From an uncultured Bacillota bacterium (GTDB taxonomy: Bacteria > Bacillota > Clostridia > Peptostreptococcales > Anaerovoracaceae): DNA of 64,000 bases. Below, piece by piece: positions 43,979-51,573 of this stretch. The position numbers and the translations under genes were made by a program. A model generated the notes under the pieces. It worked only from the letters and a program-made list of their open reading frames with translations, was not told the DNA's origin and did not search any database. Position 1 is the stretch's first letter; every line of letters begins with the position of its first letter. Location of the stretch: assembly GCA_927441425.1 (NCBI GenBank), contig CAKMKG010000006.1, positions 62,001 through 126,000 on the forward strand, in the 5' to 3' direction.

Positions 43979-45631
43979 ATGACAAGGAAAATCATTGCAA
44001 TAGCTGCAATTATAATGATAACTTTATCCAGTCTGTCCGGCTGCGGAGAAACTACAAATTTCCTAGGCGGCACGACGGAGCAGGAGAAAGAAACTGTTCG
44101 ATCAGAGGATGTTTATATTCCCATCGAGAAGCTTAGAACTTTAAATCCCATCGTCACCAAGGATGAAGATGCATACTATCTGAATAAGCTGATTTATGAA
44201 GGACTCTTTGGATTTGATCGGAATCTGGCAATTACCAACGTGTTGGCAGACAGCTACACCTATGCACCAGATGGGACTTCAATCACGATTCATCTGAAAC
44301 AAGGTATATACTGGCAGGATGGGGTAGAACTGACTGCAGAGGATGTTAAATTCACCATGGACGCAATCGTCGCAGCCTCCTATACCAACAGCACCCTCTA
44401 CGCCACCAATATCAGCAATATAAAAAATACAAAGCTGGACAGTAAAAATCCCTATCTCATCACGATCAGTTTTAACAACCCACAAAATATTTCATTGAGC
44501 AATTTCACATTTCCAATCATACCGAAGCATCAATTTAAAAATTTAGATGCGGCAAAAAAGGGGGAGCCAGGTTTTATTCCCATCGGAACCGGAATTTATC
44601 AGATTGCGGACTATAACGAGCTATCCCATATTGTTTTGAAAGAAAATAAGAACTATCACGGCGATATTCATCCAATCAATACACTGTACTTTCAGATTAT
44701 CCCCGAAAAGCAGGATGCCATCAATTTGATGGATGTCAACAATATTTCCATTACCTTTTCAAAGGAATTAGACCGGGATACGATCTATACCAACAAGAAT
44801 GTCAATGTGATAAACTTTCCCTCCAACGAAGTGGAGCTTATCGGCTATAACTTTAGAAATCAAGCGCTGAAGGATGCAAGGGTGAGAAAAGCAATCGCAA
44901 GTGCAATTGATACGGAAGAAATTATAGAGAGTGCGTATTTTAAAAATGGGATTCAGAATGATACAATCTATTACCCGAATTTCCTGGGGAACAACAGTTC
45001 AAAATCTCACAATCTGTATGATATTGCAAAAGCAAAATTGTTGTTAAAGGAAGCGGGGTACAATGACAAAGATGGAGACGGACAGATCGAGAATGCTTTA
45101 GATGAAACAATTTCAATTAACATTCTTGTTAATTCTGAGGATCAATCCCGAGTTGCGGCTGCGCAGATTATCAAAGAAGGGCTCGACCAGCTGTTGATCC
45201 GAAGCAATATTATAAGCAAGGATTGGATCGGATACAATTCCGATTTGGCAAGCGGAAACTATGATCTCTATCTTGGAGGTTATCAAATCAAGGAGAACTA
45301 TGATTTGAGGTTCCTGCTTCATACCAACTACGGAAATCTTACCGGTTATTCCAATCCTACGTTGGACGCTTTGCTGGATAAAATGGAATCCGGAATATCC
45401 CAAGAGGATAGAAAGTCTACTTATGCTCAGATCAGTGAAATCATGACCGATGATTTACCATACTATTGCTTGTTATATAGAACCTATGGAGCAATTGCTT
45501 CTCCGACTTTAAATGGGGAAATCCGTCCAACCTTCCTGAACCTGTATCAAGGAGCGGAAAAGTGGTTCGTCATGCTGGAGGTTCCGGATGATGAGGAGGA
45601 AAAAACAATCAATGAAGCAGCAGCGTATTAA
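43979..45631 (+). CDS. Peptide-type ABC transporter substrate-binding lipoprotein (SBP_bac_5)
   Basis: 550 residues. Lipobox LSGC at Cys22; then the OppA/DppA pattern (LNPIVTKDEDAYYLNKLIYEGLFGFD, GVELTAEDVKFTMDAI, FIPIGTGIY, KDARVRKAIASAID). No permease or ATPase genes adjoin it, so it is an orphan binding protein that must work with a transporter encoded elsewhere. CGAGGTCGGAGAGATAAA precedes the ATG. Last gene of the polA-coaE unit, with a terminator behind it. Confidence 0.88.
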   Translation: MTRKIIAIAAIIMITLSSLSGCGETTNFLGGTTEQEKETVRSEDVYIPIEKLRTLNPIVTKDEDAYYLNKLIYEGLFGFDRNLAITNVLADSYTYAPDGTSITIHLKQGIYWQDGVELTAEDVKFTMDAIVAASYTNSTLYATNISNIKNTKLDSKNPYLITISFNNPQNISLSNFTFPIIPKHQFKNLDAAKKGEPGFIPIGTGIYQIADYNELSHIVLKENKNYHGDIHPINTLYFQIIPEKQDAINLMDVNNISITFSKELDRDTIYTNKNVNVINFPSNEVELIGYNFRNQALKDARVRKAIASAIDTEEIIESAYFKNGIQNDTIYYPNFLGNNSSKSHNLYDIAKAKLLLKEAGYNDKDGDGQIENALDETISINILVNSEDQSRVAAAQIIKEGLDQLLIRSNIISKDWIGYNSDLASGNYDLYLGGYQIKENYDLRFLLHTNYGNLTGYSNPTLDALLDKMESGISQEDRKSTYAQISEIMTDDLPYYCLLYRTYGAIASPTLNGEIRPTFLNLYQGAEKWFVMLEVPDDEEEKTINEAAAY

Positions 45632-45663
45632 CAAATAAATCACAAGACACTAAAAAAGTATTG

Positions 45664-45699
45664 AAATCTCTGGGTTCGAATGACTCAGAGATTTTCTTT
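45664..45699 (+). terminator. Rho-independent terminator
   Basis: AAATCTCTG pairs with CAGAGATTT, followed by TTCTTT; separates the polA unit from the methylamine locus. Confidence 0.75.
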
Positions 45700-45707
45700 A
45701 TCACCTC

Positions 45708-45738
45708 TTGACTATATGGTTACCCGATACTGTATAGT
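45708..45738 (+). promoter_or_regulatory. MerR-type promoter (19-bp spacer) of the mttB transcript
   Basis: TTGACT and TATAGT are separated by 19 bases, the over-long spacing characteristic of MerR-activated promoters. The arms ACTATA and TATAGT form a palindrome around GGTTACCCGATAC. A close relative with the same spacing lies in front of mtbB (49470). Confidence 0.7.
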
Positions 45739-45793
45739 GCAAGATAGAGAAACGAATTGTATAAAGAATCCGAATAGATAGAGGAGGGAAATC

Positions 45794-47185
45794 ATGAGAT
45801 GTACAGCAGAGATTTTCTCGCAGGAAGAAATCAAACTGGTTCATCAGAAGACCATGGACCTGCTGGAAAGCACAGGGGTATGGGTCAAAAGCCCTAAGAC
45901 ATTTCAATTAATGAAGGAAGCCGGGGCACGGGTTGACGAAGAAACCCAGAGAGTGTACCTTACGGAAAACCGCATCATGGAAGCAATAAGTTCTGCTCCG
46001 AAAAAATTTGTGTTGGCCGGAAGAAATCCTAAATATGACTATGGGCTTCCATCCAATGAAAGCCGTCATATCATGTCCGGAATCTGTACCAACATCTACG
46101 ACCCCTATACCGGAGAGCGAAGGGAAAGCACCAAGGAAGATGTTAAAAATGTGGGAAGGGTTTTTCAAAAAGCTGTTACAGGTGCGGTGGCCTGGACCGG
46201 ATGTTCTGCGTTGGATGTGCCGGAGAAAACCCATTGCCTTCACGAAATGGCTGCAATTATGCAAGGTACTTCCAAACATGTACAGTTTCAACTGAGCAGT
46301 ACACACGAAGCTGGTTACGCAAAAAAAATACTGGACCTGGTGGCCGGTTCAAAGGAAGAATTTATAGAGAGAAAAATTGCATCGGTATTGTACTGCCCCG
46401 TTTCTCCCCTGACCCAGGATGCGGGCATGCTGGATGCATACCTGGAATTGGCGGACTATGAGGTGCCTGTTAACATCTATCCGATGCCAATGATCGGTAT
46501 GACATCTCCGGCTTCGCTGTTTTCTACTATCGTGCAAATCAATGCAGAAGTTTTGTCAGCCATAACCATCTTCCAGACCGTCAAGCCCGGCTGGCCAATG
46601 ATCTACGGCGTGGCTTCCGGGGCAGCAGATGCCAGATCCGGTGCTTATGTGAAAAGTGGGGAGGCTCCTTTGATCAGCTTGGGGGGTACGGCCATCGCCA
46701 AGTATTATGGCTTGCCTTGTGCTGTTACCGGGGGAGGAACCTTTGAAACCATGCCGGCATATTTAGGGGGTGCGGATCTGATCGATGGCATCGGCACCTG
46801 CGATAACGGGATGGCCGTAAGCCTTGAAATGATCCTGACCGAGGACGAAATCGGACAGAGGATTTTACGCATATGCCGTGGAATCCGGATCAACGAGCAT
46901 ACGGATCTTGTGGATGAAATCAAGGAGGAAGGCCCGGGCGGTACATTTCTTGCCCATAGGTCCACACTGAGGAATTTTCGGGACAATGACGAGATCTATA
47001 CTTCCCCATATTTTTCATCCAAACTGAGAGGGACCATCAATGAAAAAGCGGATTCTATCGCCATTGCCAACAAGATGGTCCGAGAAATCTTGGAAGGGAC
47101 CATCGAAGATGGATTGCCTGAGGATATAGTAGCAACAATGGACGGTATTTGTGCAGAAGCAGATTCCACAGCTGATAAAGCGTAA
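45794..47185 (+). CDS. MttB-superfamily methyltransferase without pyrrolysine, active-site loop shortened
   Basis: 463 residues, same superfamily as trimethylamine methyltransferase MttB: GVWVKSPKTFQLMKEAG, FVLAGRNPKYDYGLPS and INIYPMPMIGMTSPASLF-like segments align with the next gene. Pyl-less members demethylate quaternary amines such as glycine betaine, carnitine or proline betaine onto a corrinoid protein. Compared with the neighbour, about 15 residues spanning the Pyl position (from GGT to just before the MPA motif) are missing, and the junction reads VTGGGTFETMPAYLGG. The frame is intact, so this looks like a natural loop deletion; the substrate may be unusual. GAGGAGGGAAATC precedes ATG. 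First gene of its operon. Confidence 0.85.
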   Translation: MRCTAEIFSQEEIKLVHQKTMDLLESTGVWVKSPKTFQLMKEAGARVDEETQRVYLTENRIMEAISSAPKKFVLAGRNPKYDYGLPSNESRHIMSGICTNIYDPYTGERRESTKEDVKNVGRVFQKAVTGAVAWTGCSALDVPEKTHCLHEMAAIMQGTSKHVQFQLSSTHEAGYAKKILDLVAGSKEEFIERKIASVLYCPVSPLTQDAGMLDAYLELADYEVPVNIYPMPMIGMTSPASLFSTIVQINAEVLSAITIFQTVKPGWPMIYGVASGAADARSGAYVKSGEAPLISLGGTAIAKYYGLPCAVTGGGTFETMPAYLGGADLIDGIGTCDNGMAVSLEMILTEDEIGQRILRICRGIRINEHTDLVDEIKEEGPGGTFLAHRSTLRNFRDNDEIYTSPYFSSKLRGTINEKADSIAIANKMVREILEGTIEDGLPEDIVATMDGICAEADSTADKA

Positions 47186-47199
47186 GAAGGAGGGATTCC

Positions 47200-48642
47200 A
47201 TGAAATTCTCATATGAAAGTCCATTCCCATCTTATCAGATCCTCAGTGAGCAGGATCTGATCACGATTCACGCGGCCACCCTTTCTTTGATGAAAAACTA
47301 CGGAATTCGGGTTTACGGAGCAGAAGCGAAAGAAATCTATCGAAAAGCAGGCTGCACCATCGAGGAGGATACCGGTCTCATCCATTTTCCGGAGGAACTG
47401 GTGAACGATGCGATTATGAAAACGCCGGAACACTATACCATGTGCGGCAGAAACCCGAAGGATGATTTTGAGCTGGGGAGCGACCGGGTCTTTTACACGT
47501 GCTTTGGAACCGGTATTGAAATCGTAGATCTGGAGACAGGGGAACGGAAAGCGTCGGATTCTACCGATCTGGGTAATTTGGCCAGGTTTGTGGATGCGAT
47601 ACCTGAGATCAATGCGTTTACCACAGCGGTAGCGTCCCAGGAGGCACCGGCACATGTAAAGGATCTATATGAGGCAAGGGCAGTCCTCAGCAATACCACA
47701 AAGCATGCCATTCTGGATGCAGAAAATGGGAAAAACGCTAATTTAGTCATCGATATCGCAGCAGCCGTGGCAGGCGGTAGAGATAAACTGAGAGAGCGGC
47801 CCTTTGTGACCCTTTGCATTTGCCCAAACAGTCCCCTTGAGATCCACGAGGGCGCGTCGGAGGTCGTCATTGAAACAGCCAAAGCCGGCCTTCCGATCAG
47901 TATTCTGTCAATGGGTCTTGTGGGTGGAACTACCCCGGCGACCCTTGCAGGAACTTTGGTGGTGACGAACGCAGAAATCCTAGCCGGTGTTGTGCTGGCT
48001 CAGCTGGTCAACCCGGGAAATCCCGTGATGTACGGCAGTTCAACCACGATCATGGATATGCAGTATGTCAGCTCGCCGGTAGGCGCACCGGAACACGGAA
48101 TGTTTGGCACGGCAGTCGCCCAGCTGGGGAAGTATTACAAAATCCCAACTAAGGTTGGCGGGACATAGGCTGACAGCAAGTGCATGGATGCGCAGATCGG
48201 TCATGAAAAGACTCTGACAGGCCTGATGCCGGCTCTTGCGAGAACCAGTCTCATCTACGGCATGGGAATGATCGATATGGGGATGGCCGTCAGCTATGAG
48301 CAGCTGCTGATGGACGCAGAATTTGTGCGTATGTTTAAAAGAGCCGAACAAGGAATCGAAGTGAATGAGGATACGATTGGCTTGGAAGTGATTGCCGCGG
48401 TAGGACCCGCCGGAAATTATCTGAGCCAGAGACATACCTTAAAACACATGCGCAAAGAAATCTCAACCGCAAAGCTGATCGACAGGAAATCCTATTCTCT
48501 GTGGGAAAAGGAAGGCTCCTTGGACATGGTTCAGAGGGCAAATAAGATGGCCAGACGAATATTTGCAGAGCATGAGCCGGAGCGGCTTGCTCCGGAAATA
48601 CTTGAGAAGATCGATGCCATCATTGTTGAAGCGGAAAAATGA
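47200..48642 (+). CDS. mttB: Trimethylamine methyltransferase MttB with in-frame amber (pyrrolysine)
   Basis: The frame continues past a TAG at 48166-48168 (codon 323) into GADSK-like ADSKCMDAQIGHEK and on to residue 480, the full MttB length. The context GGT-Pyl-ADSK matches the Pyl site of MttB (Pyl334 in Methanosarcina). The amber is therefore read as pyrrolysine rather than as a stop. MttB moves a methyl group from trimethylamine to its corrinoid protein, leaving dimethylamine. AGAAGGAGGGATTCC precedes ATG. Cognate corrinoid protein (MttC), methyl acceptor enzyme (MtbA) and the pyl genes are not in this window. Confidence 0.92.
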
Positions 48643-48643
48643 A

Positions 48644-49456
48644 TTACTCAACTGCGATAGAAATCTTCATTAGATAATCGTTTGGTTTTGATTTTGAAAA
48701 TAGATACAGCTGATCTTGTTCGTATAGATCTCCTTTAATAGTAAGATTGTTTTTTTCTATGTAATCTTTCATCTTTTGATAGGCGCTTACTAATGTTTTA
48801 TAGGAGCCTCTATGATATAAGATCGCATAGGTGCCGGCCGGTTTCCGCCAAACGTTGGAACCGGCTATCTTTCGTATCGGTTTGCTGCAGTAATAATCCG
48901 ACCGAAATACATTTTGCTCAAAATTCTTGCGCAGAACGATTTCACCGATGGGAAATACATTCCCCAATTTGTTTTGGTTGCAATAATCAGTTAATTCTTC
49001 TATCTTAAGCCAGTAGCTTTCATCATTCATGTCGTCTAAGGATGGAGTTTCTGTAATCACCATATATTCTTCATCACATTGCTGCAAAGAAATCTCTCCC
49101 AAATTGACAGGGAGGGAGGCTTCTATGATCTCGATGGTATTATCGACAAACTCCCTGGTATCAGCTAAGCGCCTTTGTGTTTCAATGAGCGCATCTCTTT
49201 TTTTCTTCAATAAGTCGAGAAACTCTTTTGTATTTTGCTTGGAACTATAGTTGAGAATTTCTTTTAATGACATTCCTACAGATTTTAATGTGGTTATAAT
49301 TTGAAACGTCATAACCTGATCGATAGAATAATATCGGTATCCATTCTCTGCGATCGAATCCGGCTTCAAAAGTCCAATTTCATCATAATAGAAGATGGTG
49401 TCTTTTTTTACTCCGCAAAGAGAAGCGAATTCTCCTGTTGTTAAATATTTCTCCAT
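48644..49456 (-). CDS. MerR-family regulator with GyrI/BmrR-type effector domain
   Basis: 270 residues. Winged-helix MerR DNA-binding domain at the N terminus (YLTTGEFASLCGVKKDTIFYYDEIGLL), a long dimerisation helix, and a C-terminal ~150-residue GyrI-like small-molecule domain, as in BmrR-type multidrug sensors. The frame is open 16 codons further up but the ATG after AGAGGAAAATAAG is the better start. Its 3' end abuts mttB (one base gap), and its 5' end faces the mtbB promoter, which overlaps its own leader. The two matching 19-bp-spacer promoters flanking the locus are its likely targets; methylamines are plausible effectors. Confidence 0.85.
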   Translation of the reverse strand: MEKYLTTGEFASLCGVKKDTIFYYDEIGLLKPDSIAENGYRYYSIDQVMTFQIITTLKSVGMSLKEILNYSSKQNTKEFLDLLKKKRDALIETQRRLADTREFVDNTIEIIEASLPVNLGEISLQQCDEEYMVITETPSLDDMNDESYWLKIEELTDYCNQNKLGNVFPIGEIVLRKNFEQNVFRSDYYCSKPIRKIAGSNVWRKPAGTYAILYHRGSYKTLVSAYQKMKDYIEKNNLTIKGDLYEQDQLYLFSKSKPNDYLMKISIAVE

Positions 49457-49469
49457 TCTTATTTTCCTC

Positions 49470-49500
49470 TTGACTATTGGGTTACCGTATACTTTATTGT
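49470..49500 (+). promoter_or_regulatory. MerR-type promoter (19-bp spacer) of mtbB
   Basis: TTGACT, 19 bases (ATTGGGTTACCGTATACTT), TATTGT, 68 bases before the mtbB ATG. It shares TTGACTAT, GGTTACC and ATAC(T) positions with the promoter at 45708. Confidence 0.7.
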
Positions 49501-49567
49501 ACAAGATAGGTAGACTAATTTCAAGAAGTTAACCTACAAGCTCAGAGAAAGAGTTGAGGGGGAGAAT

Positions 49568-50968
49568 ATGAAAGAAAACAAGAAATATTTCACACGAATG
49601 GGAGACGGAACCGGAGTATACATGACGGCGGATGAAATTCGAAGCGATATGGAAGCCGGAATGAAGGACGCAGCAGCGCGGGGAAAAATCCCTGAATTGA
49701 CGGAAGAGGATCAAAAATACCTGTTCGAAATCATCACGATGGAAGGAAATGTCGTAGGTGTGAAAAGAGGTATGGAGGTTGTGTCGACTTCTGATTCGGG
49801 CTGTTTTAAGCTGAGCTATCAAGCCAATATCCCCATGGATCGAACGACCAGCGTACTCGTCAACGAGAGGGTGCTTGGTCTTGATTCCGTAGATATCGGA
49901 AATATCGATTACAGCTATAAAACAGTGAAGCCGATCCTCCATGATGAAGCAAAGATTATGGAAATTGCACAGGCACAGGCAGTGATCCCGGTTCTTTACG
50001 GAGGAATGCCGGATCTGGGCAGATATACCAAGCCTGACGGTCCTGTCGACAACTGGTCAGAATTGCTTCCCTTGGGAAAAATCCAGGAAGCCTTGGCCGC
50101 ACAGGAAGAAGCAGTTGAGCATGCGGTAAAAGATCTCGTATATATCGCAGATGGCATGGCAGACGCTGGTGCAGACGGAATGAATTTCGATACCTGCGGA
50201 GCATCGGGAGATGCTGATTTCCTGGCTGCTTTGAAGGCGGTCGAAAGGATCAAGAAAAAGCATCCCGATTTAGGGATAGAACTGGGCATGGCTGGAGAGT
50301 TTGTCATGGGGATGCATGGAAAGCTGTATTATGATGATACAAGGCTTGCAGGCCTATATCCTCATAAGCAGGTCAAATTGGCGGAAAAAGCCGGCGCGAA
50401 TATTTTCGGACCTGTAGTCAATACCAACAGCAACCAGTCCTTCCCATGGAATATTGCCAGAGCAGTTACATTTATCAAAGCCTGTTCCGAAGCATCCAAT
50501 ATTCCGGTACATGTGAATGTCGGAATGGGTGTAGGAGGTACACCGATGGCCTATGTACCACCAACGGATGTTGTTTCAAAGGCAGCAAAAGCGATGGTGG
50601 AAATAGCGAAAATAGACGGATTGTAGATTGGCTCGGGTGATCCTTTCGGGAACGAAGCAACCCAGGAAGTCGCAGCATGTATGGGCGGAATTCGCAGTGC
50701 CGGAGATCTGGTATTGAGAATGCAGCTCGCCAAAAGCATGAGACTGAAGGAAGCAAAAAAACACGTTGCCGAAATTTTAGGCGTCAACACAGATGACCTT
50801 GCTGATTGCTCAGTCATGCGGGAAATCCGGGAGACATTGGATATAGGATATCCAATGCCATCGGATGGAGCAGCCAAAGGCATCGAAGCGAAGTTCAGGA
50901 TTTCAGAAGTGTTGGGAATCAAAATCAACTCGGTGGAGCGATTTAAGCAGAAAGCCGGAATTAAATAG
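49568..50968 (+). CDS. mtbB: Dimethylamine methyltransferase MtbB with in-frame amber (pyrrolysine)
   Basis: TAG at 50624-50626 (codon 353) interrupts an otherwise continuous frame of 466 residues, the normal MtbB length; Methanosarcina MtbB has Pyl at 356. The sequence resumes with IGSGDPFGNEATQE and continues into a conserved helical tail (AKSMRLKEAKKHVAEILG). Upstream, DGMNFDTCGASGDADFL and MAGEFVMGMHG are typical MtbB segments. It transfers a methyl group from dimethylamine to a corrinoid protein. TTGAGGGGGAGAAT precedes ATG. A monocistronic gene with its own MerR-type promoter and a strong downstream hairpin. Final stop is also TAG. Confidence 0.93.
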
Positions 50969-50986
50969 AGATATCGGATGAGAAGT

Positions 50987-51036
50987 GAATCGACACGTTG
51001 TAAGCAGGTAGGTGCCTGCTTACGACGTGTCGATTC
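50987..51036 (+). terminator. Very strong stem-loop after mtbB
   Basis: GAATCGACACG..GTAAGCAGG pairs with CCTGCTTAC..CGTGTCGATTC: 20 base pairs with one TT/GA internal loop and a six-base apical loop (TAGGTG). There is no T tract, so it may be a processing or stabilising structure rather than an intrinsic terminator. Confidence 0.6.
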
Positions 51037-51189
51037 CAATTGAGCTCAATCATGGAAATATTTATGAAAATTATCGCAAGATAACAACAGATTCTGAAAA
51101 AAGGGTTTGACATCGAGGCCAGAATGCAGTAAAATCAATATTGTTCAGTCCTCACAGAGACAAATCCTCGGACTGATAAGACAGGTTAT

Positions 51190-51272
51190 GCGGTCGTGGC
51201 GGAATAGGCAGACGCGCACGGTTGAGGGCCGTGTCCGCAAGGGTATGGGTTCAAGTCCCTTCGACCGCACCA
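51190..51272 (+). tRNA. tRNA-Leu (GAG)
   Basis: 83 bases including encoded CCA. Acceptor arms GCGGTCG / CGACCGC with discriminator A; T-loop GGTTCAAGTCC; anticodon arm CACGG-TTGAGGG-CCGTG gives GAG; long variable arm (TGTCCGCAAGGGTA region) as in class II tRNAs. It reads CUC and CUU. A prophage-like block begins within the next 260 bases, so this tRNA marks the chromosome-prophage border. Confidence 0.95.
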
Positions 51273-51573
51273 AATCAAATACCATCTATTGATAAAAGGA
51301 ATTTTGTCAGCAGGTGGTTTTTTGTTTGCCTGAAAGTGCTTGATTTAAGCCGCTTTCGGGCTTTGTGCTTTTTAGCTTGTAGCAATAGTTGGTGTTTTGA
51401 GAAAGGCTTTTTTACAGGATACTTGATACGAACCTGTGGCTGCCAAGTGCTTATTTTTAACGATTAGACCTCTGGGGGTGTGCATCTTTTAACGATTTGC
51501 CTTGTAATCGTTAAAAGATACTGTTACGGCAAAAAAACAGCCCGCCGATTGGCGAGCCGTAAATAGTTGAATG
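51273..51573. other. Border between tRNA-Leu and prophage; no gene, palindromic motif
   Basis: No convincing gene. It holds a perfect 14-bp inverted repeat, ATCTTTTAACGATT / AATCGTTAAAAGAT, with an eight-base spacer (51484-51519). A further direct copy of TTTTAACGATT lies at 51455-51465. The minus-strand terminator of the recombinase operon follows. The palindrome could be an attachment-site part, a recombinase or regulator binding site, or a remnant of one; the other prophage end, needed to tell, is outside the window. Composition shifts from AT-rich to higher GC across this stretch. Confidence 0.5.
51531..51558 (-). terminator. Rho-independent terminator of the recombinase operon
   Basis: On the minus strand GGCTCGCC-AATC-GGCGGGCT (two G-T pairs) is followed by GTTTTTTT, 16 bases after the recombinase stop. 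Confidence 0.75.

Noticed and set aside
48166-48642. Separate 152-aa gene or pseudogene fragment after the mttB stop
   Set aside because: The frame is the same as mttB, the break is TAG at the known Pyl position, and the downstream sequence is conserved MttB; no ribosome binding site precedes the inner ATG.
50681-50968. Separate 95-aa gene after the mtbB stop
   Set aside because: Same frame as mtbB, amber at the Pyl site, conserved continuation; treated as one gene.
51107-51292. 61-aa frame across tRNA-Leu
   Set aside because: It covers the tRNA gene and has no ribosome binding site.
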